Shown here: positions 49,280 through 62,907 of the stretch, one piece after another
Numbering within the stretch: position 1 is the stretch's first letter
Layout of the letters: every line of letters begins with the position of its first letter
Origin: Schistosoma mansoni
Lineage: Eukaryota > Platyhelminthes > Trematoda > Strigeidida > Schistosomatidae
Direction: 5' to 3'
Assembly: GCF_000237925.1 (NCBI RefSeq)
Contig: NW_017386029.1
Location: 248,001-312,000 of the forward strand
Length of the DNA stretch: 64,000 nucleotides
The notes under the pieces: generated by a model
The model's database searches: none
What the model was told of the DNA's origin: nothing
Seen by the model: the letters and a program-made list of their open reading frames with translations, nothing else
Translations under genes and position numbers: made by a program

Positions 49280-50257
49280 GGCTTATGCTGATGCTTCACA
49301 AGCAACATAACACTACCTGGGTTTTCGAGGTTTAATATGGTTTAGAAGCCCTTTATCTGACTCCAGTTAGATCTTATACATCTCAGCCACCCTCGTATAT
49401 AGTTATACAAGTTAGAAGATAACGAAATAAAACAATTCAAACACGAGAATGAAGTTTGAACATTTATATTTCGTAAACTCATTGGTCTGAACAGACAATC
49501 AGGGAAACGAAGTGGGGGAAGATACAAGGAGAAAGAGGAGCGAAATAACACACAATTGAGAAGACGAATGAGCTAATTCAGTTAAGTCAGGCGTTAATTA
49601 GTATTTGTGGTCAAACCAAAAAATAAGTTCCAGACAGACAACGAATAGAATAAACAATTGGCACTCATACAATCATTTGAAAACGGTTAGGGTTAGTAAG
49701 CCGATAAGTGACAAAGTCAAGGTGTGACTTGGGAAGAATGAGCAGGTTGGTCTATTTAGAAACTGGAATAGCCTATGTGTGCAGCAGTACATTTGCAAGC
49801 GATTACCAATGAGTCGTATTATATGTATACATAAAATCGGAACTGAAGGTCGAAGGTTGAGTTATTATTTTTTTGACAACAGTTTTACAACCAATGATGA
49901 CAATCGTATGCATTATGAGAATTAACGAAATAATGCAAATAATGACAAAAACTGGCAGCAAAATAAGTCTACGTTAATTATCCCCATAATAGTACATCTA
50001 GCTTTCCATACTTATCGCTATGTCGTCACCTTTTGAGCTTCTATTTTATTATAATACAATTGTGTAGCAATTAATGGCAGAATTAAATTCGCTCTCATGC
50101 AGAAATTTTAAAATGAATTTTTCCAACGTCTTAAGTCCAGTTGGCCAGAAGCGTTCTATTTGTTTATTCTACTACATCGGAACTGAAGATTGAAACCTGA
50201 AACGATAACAACAATCCAAAAGCTGTCATATGTTAATGTGCGTTGCAGCTGTGTAGG
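49280..50257. other. upstream flank of the FAM187-like gene
   Basis: AT-rich, with no repeat named. The promoter and any 5' untranslated exon should be here, but I cannot mark them. Confidence 0.45.
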
Positions 50258-53200
50258 ATGTTATTTCGTGATTTTTTGTTAACGATTAACACCATCTTGG
50301 TTTTGTCAATTTTCGCTCAACCGCGCATTCATGCTATACTTTACAAAAGTTCTGACATTCATTTTAATTGCTCAAGCTTATTCCACCAAACTGTTTACGA
50401 AAGCTATTTGCTTTCAGAAGGCGATGGACTTGTGTTAAGTTGCAATGTGTGTTCCGAATACTTTAAAGATAAAGAAACTTGGGAGCATGGCTCTGCCAAA
50501 AATGATCTGTTCATTCAGAGGCCGGAAACAACTGGTGGTCAAGGTCTTGGTGCCAGTGATATTAATTTATCTGTAGCACCGTATCCTACCTCACTGGAAC
50601 ATATTCGTCTAAGGTATGTACTCTTAATTTCATGCTTTTTACAACAATCACAAATTTGGCAGTTATTTTTGTTTACAGTACTTGTTTTTAGTTTGTAAAA
50701 ATATGTGAATTGGTATTCCGTATAAACCTAGTGAAGATACCACCAGTATTGTAGTTTGACAACACTTTACCAGTAACACCTTCTATAGTAGAATCGCGTC
50801 CACCCAGTAAAATCAAAAGTCAGAAGCGAGGAGGTTGGAAGATATATTTGATGGGTTATCAATATATCGAGAAGTGACTGATCTAATCTGGCGAATGATC
50901 GTAGATGTTTCCCACGCCGTTCTGAAACGTGATCTGGTACAGATGCATGACCGAGTGCCTTCAGCTGAATGAGTCCACTAAAACTAATGTGGTCAGCATC
51001 CGATGTCGAACACTTACAAAGCTATTGATTTTGGGGGGTTTATTTACAGCTACACTAGCGAATCAATCAAACTTCAAGGATGTCGGTAAAGAACGTATAT
51101 GATGTAACGCCTAGCCTTTGGTAAGCTTATGTTTCACCCAGAGGTAAATTGTGTGCTGTGGGAGAGGATATAGAAGCGTGTGTGAGAGAGCTTGTAACAG
51201 AGTAAAGTGAGAGGAAATGTGACACAGCGACTAGCCAACCACATAAAATATGCATGCATCTAATGATGGAAGGAGTGAGCAACAAATAGAAATAGGTTAA
51301 ATATTAAATTGAAGCAGTCTGCTAATCAAGACTAGGAGTTGACCGAGCATGGTTTCAGATGAGTTACTAAGCTTTCCTTTGCAAGGAAGTACTGTCACAG
51401 TGCCTGTGAAACTTGACTGTTGTACAGGTTGGAGATAGCGTGTTCAAAGCTGGTACGGGTTCTGTGTAATCCATACCAATCTGACCGTTAGCCGACCTCA
51501 ATGAAAATGTGAAGTATTATAAAAATTAATTAACAACTGGGAACTTGTGGTGAGACACCAGTTTTGTACAGCATTAACTTAGCCATTCGGAGAGTGGTCA
51601 CAACACACAATGAGCAACTCAGAACTATCTCCCGAACATTTCTATTACTCGCTTGTTTCATTGCTGGAAACGAGGCGCCGGTTGTACTTGCATTTGGAAA
51701 CAAAGTTAGGTAAAAGAAAAGTACAGACAGTAACTCCATTTATCGCTTTGCTGTGAGAATTGAACTTCTCACAATCTAGATATGTCTTTTATAAAATACG
51801 ATAATTAAAGGTGGTGTAAACTTGAATTAATTAAAAGTTTCAGATTCAATACCATTTTCAATAACTCGTTATTTACACTTATTCACAATGGGTGAAATAG
51901 ACACAAATTAGAAATTAGCTTAGAATATTTGCACTATGATCAAACAGTATCACATGAAGTGCACATATACATTTTTGAAACCATGTTACTGTGATTGGAT
52001 TAATGAACCAACTAGACCGGCCTATCATTCCGCCTCAGAATAAAAATATACCAAATATGATCTTTCGCCTTATTTGTTAAGTTCCTTTTTTTGTTGCTTA
52101 AGAATGTGAAGACCTTACCTGATTCTCTGTGACACTGTTTTAGAAAACCTGTAGGTATCCGTTAGCCTTAAAAGCTTGGAATGTATGACTGATTGTGATA
52201 ATTAGTATTTAAATTATGGTACAAACTAGGAATCTCAGAAATAACTCAACTTAACCTAGAAGTATTAGATGAACACGAACGAACGTATTGTATTTGGAGT
52301 TCAAAACCAAGCAGTCATCAAGTACAAAGAAATCACTAGTTCATAAAGACATCATACTGATTTAATGAAGTTTTGTTATTGGCTATCATTCTGGATAAGG
52401 AACGATACACTATTTTTGAAACCACACTGTTACATATAACTCCGCCAGGAGCCCCCCAGTTACACTGCCGGTTCGAAGCCTGGATAAAGAAGAAGAGTTG
52501 GGCTTGGGGTTAGCGACCCCATCCCATAGAAAACCAACTCGTTAAAAATGCTAACGAGAAAAAAATTATTCAAACCATTTAAACTCTGTTCTGGGAGTTA
52601 GAAGGTCTTCATGGTGAAAGTCGAGTTCTTTTGGAAGTCACGAGGCTGATGCCCCTTTTGACAACCAGAGCAACCAATTATCTAGGTACATGGAATATCC
52701 GTACAACGTGAGATATCGGTAGAGTCTTCTAAATTGCTGCAGAAATGAGAAGACACAACCTGGAGGTGCTTGGAATCAGTGAAGTACATTGGATGCATAT
52801 TGGACAACAAAGACTAGCTTCTGAGGAGCTTGTGTTATACTCCGTCCATGAAGAAGAAAATGATTCACACACATAAGGCGTTGCACCAATGCTGTCCAAA
52901 CAAGCACAAAATGCACTTATAGGATGGGAATCTCATGGACCAGGGGTCATCAGAGCCTCCTTCAAAACAAAAAGAGAGGGCATTATAATGAACGTCGTCC
53001 AATGCTATGCGCCTACCAACGATTACAATGAGGACGCTAAAGATCAATTCTATGATAGGCTGCAGTCAATCGACGAGAAGCGCCCAACAAAGGACCTGAA
53101 CATTCTTATGGGAGATTTAAATGCCATAGTTGGAATGGACAACACCAGATATGGAGACATCATGGAACGACATGGACTGGGAGGAAGGAACGAAAATGGT

Positions 53201-55251
53201 GAGAGATTTGCAAACCTATGGGGAGCAACTGGAAAGGGATTAAAAAAGGCAATCACTTCAACAGGTCAGGAGGTTCTGGGCCACAAAAATCACTACCACA
53301 AGGAATGGATCATTGTTGATACACTGGATATGATTGAAGAAAGGAGGAACAAGAAGGCAGAAATCAATACCAGCTGAACAAGAACAGAGAAAGCCAAGGC
53401 ACAAGCTTAACACACAGAAGTAAACAAGCAAGTGAAAGGGAGCATCAGAGCTGACAAACATAAATATGTGGAAGGCCTAGTAATGATGGCAGGAAAGGAT
53501 GCAAGAGAAGGAAATATGAGACAATTATATGATACAACAAAGATACTCGCTGAAAACTACTGTAAACCAGAAAGACCTGTGGAAAGCAAGGAAGGCAGGG
53601 TAATAACCAACATTGAAGAACAACGGAACAGGTGAGTAGAACACTTCAAAGAACTCTTGAATTGAGCAGCTCCACTGAACCCACCCAACATCAAAGTAGC
53701 ACCCACGGACCTCTCAATCGATTTCGGCCCACCAACTATTGAAGAGATCAGAATGGCTATCAAAAAAATCAAGAGCGGCAAAGCAGCAGGACTAGACAAT
53801 ATTCCAGCAGGGGCACTGAAAGTAGATGTAGCAGCAACTGCAAAGATACTACACATTCTCTTCAGTAGGATTTGGGATGAAGAACAAGTACCAACAGAGT
53901 GGAAAGAAGGACTTCTGATCAAAATTACCAAAGAAAGGAGATCTCAACAAGTGTGATAAATACAGGGGCATCACTCTCCTCTCAATATCAGGAAGTCTTC
54001 AAAATGATGTTCTTAAACAGAATGAAGGACTCCGTAGACGCCCAACTGGCTGGATTCCGTAAGGATCGATCGTGTACAGACCAAATCGCAAATCTACGGA
54101 TCATTGTGGAACAATCAATTGAATGGAATTCATCACTCTACATCAACTTCATTGACTACGAGAAAGCGTTTGATAGAGTGGACGGGACCACACAATGGAG
54201 GCTTCTTCGACACTACGGAGTGCCTGAGAAGATAGTCAATATCATACGGAATTCCTATGATGGATTAAACTGCCAAATCGTCCATGGAAGACAACTCACC
54301 GACTCACTAGGGGTAAAGACCGGTGTTAGGCAAGGTTGCTTACTCTCACCCTTTCTCTTTCTCCTTGTGATCGACTGGATCATGAAGACGTCAACATCTG
54401 GAGGAAAGCACGGGATACAATGGACAGGTAGGATGCAGCTTGACGATTTAGATTTCGCAGATGATCTGACTCTTCTACCACACACGCAACAACAAATACA
54501 GGAGAAGACAACTAGTGTAGCGGCAGCCGTCTCAGCAGCAGTAGGTCTCAATATACACAAAGGAAAAAACAAGACTCTCCTATACAATGAAGCATGCACC
54601 AGTCGAATCACGCTTGATGGAGAAGCTTTGGAGGATGTGAAACCCTTTTCATGTCTGGGGAGCATCATTGATGAACACGGTGGACCTGATGCGGATGTGA
54701 AGGCAAGGATCGGCAAAGCAAGAGCAGCATATCTGCAATTGAAGAACATCCGGAATTCAAAACAGTTGCCAACCAACAAAAAGATCAGAATTTTCAATAC
54801 AAATGTCAAGACAGTTCTACTGTATGGCGCGGAAACTTGGAGAACTATGAAAGCCATTATCCAGAAGATATAAGTGTTTATTAACAGTTGTCTACACAAG
54901 ATACTTGGGATCCGTTGGCCAGACAATATTTGCAACAACCTACTGTGGTAGAGAACAAACCAGATTTCAGAGGAGGAAGAAATCAAGAAGAAGCGCTAGA
55001 AGTGGATAGGGCACATATTGAGGAAGTCACCCAACTGGGTTACAAGTCAAGCACTCACATGGAATCCTGAGGGCCAAAAGAGAAGAGGAAGACCAAAGAA
55101 CACATTACTCCGAGAAATGCAGACATACAATGAGAAGAATGAACACGAATTGGATAGAACTAGAAAGGAAGGCTGTGGACAGAGTGGGTTGTAGAATGGT
55201 TGTCGGCGGCCCTTACTCCACTGGAAGTAGCAGTCGTAAGTAAGTAAGTAT

Positions 55252-55301
<50 letters not shown>

Positions 55302-58300
55302 TCGAAATTCAAGTTTTATTGGTAAAGAACCTAACGAGGTCTCGTGATTACGTTTTGAAATGATAATGGGATGGATGAAGGTAGGATAGCAATCCAAAGA
55401 GTGTCAACATTGGTCCATCCATAAAACTGACTGAGATAATTTTTTTGCTTCCTGCGATAATATACCTCAGAATATTTATAAAGTAGATGGCTAAATCATT
55501 ATAGTAATGTGCGATTTGAAAAAAAGTTCAATCCAAACATAACCGTGGTAAAATTTCTTGCAGTAAAGGTTTATGAGTCAGTGTAGATACCAGTGTTTTG
55601 TTGATATTCATATGTATTTGTGCATCACTTTTTCCCAGCAATAATTTCAAGTTACGGTACTAGAAGTTGGCCAAGATCGTATCGTCAATATTTGAGCATA
55701 ATTTTATATTTTGTGAGCCCTAGCAACGATATGATGCATTTATAGCTTTCTGTTACTGTTGTGTGCCTTTCCGTATATCAATGAATGAACAAGTTACTAG
55801 AAAATAATAAGAATGTAGCACGCACAACTACTAACTATTTGTGACTTTTTTACATTGATAAATTCATCTTTAAATTTCGTATTTCATAAACAAACTACTT
55901 TGTGCGGCAAAGTAGCATACTGGTGTCATGCTGAATGACAATACATAAGTTTTAAACATTCTAAAACTTCATTTTATCATTGTTAGAAAGGTACTGTGTG
56001 TTGTAACTAATAGGAACTAATAATTCCACAACATAGTTCAAACCTATCTAGTGTTTCACTACATTCATGTTTCATTTAATCTACATATGTTCAAAATGAT
56101 ATAGATGACTGTCATAAAATTGCTTATTTTTCCAGGTTACGTAAGAGAATTTGGCAAAACATCTCTTTGCTTTCAAGTGCTCTCCCTTTGCTTTATGATG
56201 TTGGTCACTTGAAAGCAGAAGTTACTCCAGAAGCTGACTTAAAAGCACGAAATTTGTCAGCATTGTATTTCACGGTTACTAAACCTGGTCAACCAACATT
56301 TGTGATAAAAACAAGTACAACAAGTACTCATCTTAGTGGGAATATTCTCCGCATAAAATGTGCAAATACTGAGCACACAGGAATCTACAGATGTATTTTT
56401 AAAGGAGAAGTAATTAGAGCATGGTCTGTAACAGTTTTAAAACCTGGAGACGAACCATTCCGAAATCTGTTTTCACAGCTGAAAATTATCCAAAGAAAAC
56501 CAGAACTAATTTCAGGAAATACAACCAGTGATGATGATAACTTAAAATCCTTAGCTGCACAATATTTGATCAACAATAACTTGAAACTATATACATACTG
56601 GAATTCATGGTCAGAGTGTATGCCATGCACCCCAAAAGAAGACTTTTCATTTACTCGAGAGATAGTAAAAAGTGGCATGCAAATAAGAATAGGTATTTGT
56701 CATGTCACACCCATTGATATATTCTACTCAATCAGACCACATATGTTAGCTGTTGAAACTGAAGAAGTTTTAAAATTGTTCAGTGGACCTGGTTTGCCTT
56801 GCCGTTCTCACTTAATTAGGAATTCGATGTTAAAATACGGACCAAAAGAAATTAAATTGAGACCGAGTGAACTAATGATAAGGTCATGTATAAACGAATG
56901 TCCAAGTTTTAGGTAAGTGCTCTTCAAATTTAAATAAGACTTGAAATATGTGACTGATTTCATACAGAGTTGGTTATGTATTTTACAAAAGTTTATTTAA
57001 AGTCTCAATTATAATCTGCAAGGTTTCTAAAGTTAAACTGAAGTATTAAGTAAAATTAAATCCCACATTTGCACAGTACTCAGTTAAAAAGTTGCAACAA
57101 TTTTTAAAATACAACTTGAGAGGTATTTATAGAATAGGTTTGATACACTAATGTTAAATGGATCAGAAACAAAACAGAAGTATTTATAATATTGGTATAA
57201 CTAAGAATATGCTCATTATTATAACAACCTTAATTCGCGATTGCATGAAGACTAAGATGAAAATGAAATCTTCAACGAAACTTGTAAAACATCTAGAATT
57301 CAAATTCCGACCTAAATACGAGCAGTAAGGCTAATAGCGCGACCATTAATACAATAAAATTGGGATGAAAATTAAATAGGACAAGAAATATCCAATAAAA
57401 CATTGTAGAATAAGGAAGGAATAGTGACAAAATGGCAGAGAAAGGTTAGTAGCTAAAGTGGATAATTTTGATGGAGTTACGTCCTCTAAGTTGAATGATT
57501 AATTCGTGAAACTTTCCTTATTCCTTTTTAATAAAATCATGATGATCTTGGACAAAAAGACAATGAGCGCTTTTCAATTAAACCATTCAGGTCAAGAAAT
57601 AGGACTCCGTTAAAAGTACTTGTGAATGGTATGAGGAATATGAAATTTAAAAATCAAATATTAAAATTATGCTTTTAAAAATCTCGGTGACTGATGTTAA
57701 AATAACTCCAAAGTTGTGTTCGACATTTTTATGTGAGTTCAGATTTTTACAAATATGATTTTTCACTTAATGTCCTACACTTATCATTCGTTTAAGTTTA
57801 AACAAATTCTATTAAGAAGGCAACTACTTTCGTCTGTGAAACTCGAACTATGGACGGTGTATTGCAAATATCTCTGAGCAATACTACAGTACATCAGTAT
57901 CCTGTCTTTTAATACCATTAGCGTCTAAGTTGAGACCCTATGAATGATGATATTTCTGTAAGCAATATTATAACCATATACTTTGTAAAGTCTAGGAAGT
58001 ACTAGTTAAATCATCAAAATATGGAAAATGTTTCCAGTTTATACTCCCGTAAATAAACTGAGTGCATTTGGAATTTAAAATTTTGTTATAAATACATGAT
58101 CCAAGTGTTTTTCGTATTTTATCGGGACTCGTTCCCATATTTACAGGCAAGCGACTTAATGATTGGATAAATGTAATCAGGTATCTACTAAAGAGCTTAT
58201 AATGGGAGTAAGGGAATAAACTAGCGTTATTTGTTTACATCGTAATCACTTTTCGATGTATGTATAGGGTCGCTCCTAACACTGGACGGTTTAAGATGAC

Positions 58301-60392
58301 CACCTGATTGAACACTACTTGTTATATCTGGTCGCCGCTGAATATTATGTCGGAATCGCTTATCATTCATACTTATAAAGTGAGGAACCCCTGCAATTGC
58401 CATAACGCGAAAGTAGGAATACAAGACTGGTATAAGTGAAGACTTATGAACCCTGAAACACGACGATGACGACGACGTCCCTAGTTGAAAATACAATCAT
58501 TTATACATTGATTCGTACACCTATTTTGATTAATAATTAGAATAAAATCACATGTTTGAAAAATAATCACAGTTATTTTCATAGTTAAAAGCGTGAGTCA
58601 ATTGAAGCTAGACCACCAGGGAAAACCTGGACTGAGTTTGAGAGGTAAATTCAGGAGTTCTAGTGAGAAGCAGTGACCAGTGGAGCTCAAAACCACGTCT
58701 GTTGTGAGATATCAACTCACTGAAGACAATTGGCGAACGGTTGCTCAACCTCGTGGATTGATTGGAGTTAGACATGAATACCATCGGATGCCGACTCAGT
58801 GATGTGTCGGTTAAGTGCTCTGGCGCGAGACTGGTAGGTCCTGGGTTCGAATCTCGCGAGGCGAGGTCGTGGATGCGCACTGCTGAGGAGTCCCAGAATA
58901 GGACGAAACGGTCCTCCAGTGCTTCCAGGTTTTTCCTGGTGGTCTGGCTTCAATTGACTCACGCTTTCAACTATGAAAATACTAAATCTCCACAAAACCC
59001 CTTCTGATAATAATAATCACAGTTATAACAAATCACATGCTAAGTATAGTTCATGCTAACTCAATTCAAGAATAACGTAAGTTATACAGACTGAAATATC
59101 ATACTGGTAAACAGAAACAAACACTACATTGAGTAATTATCACACTGAATTAAAAACCAAAGTGATATTGAACAAAAATCATAATCTAATTTCGACTTTT
59201 CATTCCGTCATATCACTAACCAAAACTGATGTTTTGAAAATTTTAAATTTTCTAATTACCTTAAATCCACGTTTTGCAAATTCTCAGTTCGAATGAATGA
59301 AAACCTGCTTATCCCGATGAAACATTCACATTATAATTGTACACACCACAATTGGAATATTATTATTATTATTTAGGAAAGCGGTAGAACATTTTTAGCT
59401 ATGATACCTTACCCATACCCAAATCCTATTCATTATTTCCTTTTGTCAGGTTACACATAACATTCAATAGACATTGATAAAAAGACATTCTTCTTGTTGA
59501 TTTAGTTTACGGAGTGAAGTATGTTCTCATCGATTCTGTTCGCTACACACTAACTAGCTTCATGGTATGCTTCATTTATTAGGTACTACTATGAAATATT
59601 TGCTTTAAGTTTTCTAGTAGACATTCAACTAAAACTTAGTATAGGGTGAATGATTGTGTCACAATTTAGAACGATTCAATAATCAATTCATATCATTTAC
59701 AATATCTACTTTACACAGCAAAAATTATGTTATTCTATGCATATATTTTGGCTTATTTTAGCAATATTACTACGTCGTTAAAATCATCTTCCAATAAACT
59801 GTCACGTTTTCCTAAACGAATCACAATACAAGTAAATGAAGGTGAACCCCTCATAATCACATGTCCAATAAGGGGTTTCATAGAAAAACCAATAACCTGG
59901 TTATATGCACCAGATAATTTTGATGAGCTAATGAAATTAATTAAAACTGCATATAATTACACTACTATCATTCAACATAAAACACCATCACGATATCTAA
60001 TTACTACATTAAAACAAGTCAATTTTACAACATTAATACGTGAAACACGTGGACGATATAGAATTGATCCAGCTTATAATATTATTGTAGCTGAAACCAT
60101 ATCAGTGAAGAAGACAAAGCATAAAGAATTACATAATTTAATATGCATACATGGTGATCCGTACTCGATTCCCAATGGTTCAGATATTTATCCTGATTGG
60201 TCAGGTATAATTTATATAGATGTTTTACCACAAAGTTCTTTAGCAAGGATTTTATCAAAGCTAACACCAGTTATTCAAATAATAATGCCGTTTATTTTAG
60301 CATTAGGCATATTTTTTATGATTATACTCACTTTGTACACTGAAAGGCAACCAAAAATGCGTTTAGCTGCCAAAGGTTTGGTAATTAAATAA
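50258..60392 (+). CDS. FAM187-family immunoglobulin-like membrane protein, three exons
   Basis: Exons 50,258-50,613, 56,136-56,912 and 59,762-60,392 join through GT-AG introns with matching phase into 587 residues. It has a signal peptide at about 1-26, a Cys-containing first segment (LVLSCNVC), an Ig-type pair (LRIKC at 190-194, GIYRC at 201-205), the FAM187 signature [11 protein letters not shown] (273-283) with RIGICHV, then LPCRS and MIRSCINEC, a second Ig-like domain (EPLIITCPI), one transmembrane helix at about 547-570 and a 17-residue basic tail. Human FAM187A has the same order, including FWEWTPCDRC and LLVRSCLMPC. It is probably a cell-surface protein; its function is not known to me. 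Intron 1 (5.5 kb) holds a solo LTR, an LTR fragment and an RTE copy; intron 2 (2.8 kb) holds a composite SINE. The ATG at 50,258 is chosen because the signal peptide follows it directly. Confidence 0.82.
50732..51054 (-). mobile_element. solo LTR, Boudicca-like, in intron 1 of the FAM187-like gene
   Basis: The reverse complement starts TGTAGCTGTAAATAA, ends ATCTTCA and follows the LTRs of copies 1 and 2. It has no internal region and is flanked by a 4-bp duplication, CTAG (50,728-50,731 and 51,055-51,058). Lone LTRs normally arise by LTR-LTR recombination. It lies about 120 bp inside intron 1, antisense to the gene. Confidence 0.85.
52261..52345 (-). mobile_element. short fragment of the Gypsy-like repeat block
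   Basis: The reverse complement matches the block at 45,384-45,460 (TTTGAACTCCAAATACA and ACGTTCGT pieces). It is a small fossil fragment inside intron 1. Confidence 0.55.
52439..55249 (+). mobile_element. RTE LINE copy C, internally deleted
   Basis: The same subfamily as copy A, with its 5' terminus (ACTCCGCC) at 52,439 and a GTAAGTAAGTA tail at 55,249. About 365 bp of the endonuclease region (equivalent to 4,572-4,937 of copy A) is deleted at 53,220. Further stops and frameshifts occur, but 53,971-54,873 is one long frame with [40 protein letters not shown] and [10 protein letters not shown]; here the Trp codon lost in copy A is intact. Only CATATA is shared at the flanks, so the target duplication is uncertain. 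It lies in intron 1, sense to the host gene. Confidence 0.88.
55256..55300. repeat. (TA)n microsatellite
   Basis: About 22 TA units start six bases after the RTE tail. The tract may have grown from the AT-rich insertion site. Confidence 0.9.
58577..59011 (+). mobile_element. composite SINE with inverted 3' end on its left side
   Basis: A perfect 15-bp duplication, AATAATCACAGTTAT (58,562-58,576 and 59,012-59,026), brackets the whole unit. The right part is a tRNA-headed hammerhead SINE: CGACTCAGTGATG (A-box-like), GGGTTCGAATCTC (B box) at about 58,843, core CTGAGGA at 58,883-58,889, stem II GTCC/GGAC and GAAAC, but CTC where GTC is expected. The left ~55 bp are the inverted complement of the SINE 3' end (58,922-58,983). 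About 110 bp between them (58,632-58,745) is not in the other copies here. Confidence 0.8.
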
Positions 60393-62907
60393 TGATTATA
60401 AAGTAATATAACACTGAAGTTTATACGTATCTACAAAGTTGGAAAAGGAACATTGAGAGAATATGCTAAACTGATAAAAATGTTTATGTTTTAATTTATT
60501 AAATAATGTATTCAATTCGTTCACATTGTCACATATCTGCTTTATTACTACTAATACCTGTAATACATGTACTACTCTCACATCTATCTGTGCTGATGTG
60601 ATGTGGCAACTTAAACTGATGTACAAAAGTGCTAAATTCTAGGTTACATCTGACTATCTGACAAATTGTAAGACGTTTATACTATAAACAGATTAAATAT
60701 TAATGATAAACGACAAGACAGAGGGTATATTTACTTAAAACCAGAAGATCCCTTGTTTTTCTTCATTTAGAACATACAAAAGAATATAAAGTCGATTAAC
60801 AGATTCAAAATAAGATTTCTCCAACTCGTTATTTTATTTTTATTAGTTTTCCCTCTTGACTACCTTAGGAAATATCTCTTGCTTTTCATGTTTTACATTA
60901 AACATAAGTGCCCATGTTTATATGAAACAATGAGAAGATGTCTAATAGCTTATAGACAACTGGATTCAGGATCATCTAACAACAATGATACAATGCCTCC
61001 AATATAATATAACCTAATATTTTCTATAGACCGACACGATCGTAAGTAAAGATGAAAATCGCAGTCGGCTTAGGTGTGAAATCTGCATTAGCGGTTAACA
61101 AAACTGTGTCGATGTCTGATCACATACTTTAACCTAGTTTATTTCAAGGTCAACATCAGTTGTCTAACAGGTGCTGAACCACTGATCTCTGGAAATCGTT
61201 CACCCCCCACAAGAATGTCAGTTAAACTGAGAATATTTTAAAGAACTTTATTTTACAAAGACAAACATAATATTTTAGCTTTCAGTAAATATAAACGCAA
61301 ATGTTCATAATAACACAAAAGGAATGAAATGTTGCAACAACATACTAAATATGCTATTACGAAAGTTATTCTTGTTACAACCACAGAACACAATCCACTT
61401 CATTGCATAAATCACAGTAATCTATGATAAGTGCCAGTGATTGCATTTAGTCAAACCATAGAGTACAAATATCATTTAACTGTTTGGGAGTCGGAAAAAT
61501 TGGCTTTTCTAGCAAAGAAACTTTAAAACTGGGTTTCAATAGTGATAGAAATTGTAATTTTATCTTCATGAGTATAAATATTTCTGGAGGATAAGGACAT
61601 CATTCTATTTCGATGATTACAAGTTTCACCAGTCTGATTATTTGCAATGAATTCCTAAACATTTATTAGTCCCCGAGTTTCTCATCTCTTAGAACGTGAA
61701 CGAGAAAGAGATAGCGAGAGGTATTGAAGAATTTTACTTCGAAGGTCAGTGTGTGTATCAGAACCAAGGGTATTTATTTGTAACCAAGAGCTTCCAGATC
61801 CTACAGTTAGACGTGCTGAAATTTATGGTAAATTCGATAGCCATCCATCCAGGATAGTAAGAATATAGTTTTTTTGTTCTAGAACCCTCGTGTAAGATTC
61901 TGAGTAGCACTGGTTGCCCGAGGTATTTTCAGCGTCTTCTTGGTTGTTAAAAACTTTTACCAAGGACTCCAAACACATCTACAGCTTTGTAGAGAAACAT
62001 GGTTTTTGACCAACCAGTTTTCCCGAACGTCACTAAGACTCGCACATGGCGAAAACCAAGTACATTATAAGGCTGAATTTAAGCATATGTAACTGCTACC
62101 CAACAATATATGATTTAAAGAAATTTATAATATTTCCAATGTTTATCAACTTAACACAAATTAAAACATTACAGAAAATAGAAAACACAGAACTTGTGTT
62201 TCAAAAGATATCAATTTCCACGAGTTAGTTTGAGTAGTTTATGAACACTAGATCGGCTTTAGAATAATTTTTGTTATAGACCGATTATTTTTTATATCTA
62301 TTGACAACTGGGAAACACTTAATTTTTTATATACTAGTTTGGTACCAATATTCCAGGTAATCCAACGGTTCATTACCTGATGTTAGTTCAAAATAAATCT
62401 TCAGTCTGGCCATTACGTCAGTCGAATATTCTGGAACAATAACCAAACTAATGAGGTTTGAAGAAGAAACTAATCACACATGCTCTTAAAGATGTTAAGT
62501 TTATCAAGAAGTATAAAGGTTAAAACTCTTATGGTTTAGAACAAATTATCGAAGACTTCAGTCGTCAGTCTGTAGACTAAATATTCTCATGTTGACCAAC
62601 ATACTATGACTAAATAAAGTAAACAGATTCTCCACATAACATTCGGTTGAATACGAAAAACCGGAAGAAAATCTATTTCCTCATTTTGTTTTCTATTCTC
62701 GTTCATTTTCAGTACGTATTATCTTCAAATGTTTCCGATGAAATGATAAGAAACAAATTTATACGTAGTGTGGAAATAAAAAATGTAATAGCTCTTATTT
62801 ACATTATCCACATTTTGACAGAAAAAAGCTTTCACAATTATCATGATATGAGAAAAATGATATGTAGTTGTCAACTGTACATGTATAATAAGTAGTCAAT
62901 TAATAAG
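60393..62907. other. 3' flank and AT-rich sequence, no firm gene
   Basis: A frame at 62,647-62,895 (+) starts at a non-ATG codon and has a signal-like KIYFLILFSILVHFQ, with an acceptor-like TTCATTTTCAG inside it; I do not call it a gene. The rest shows only chance frames. Confidence 0.4.

Noticed and set aside
58227-58496. 89-codon minus-strand frame in intron 2 of the FAM187-like gene
   Set aside because: It has a serine-rich run from a GACGAC repeat, no family resemblance and no splice context.
62647-62895. 82-codon frame with a signal-peptide-like start
   Set aside because: There is no ATG at the start, the acceptor-like AG lies inside the hydrophobic stretch, and there is no family resemblance; too weak to call.
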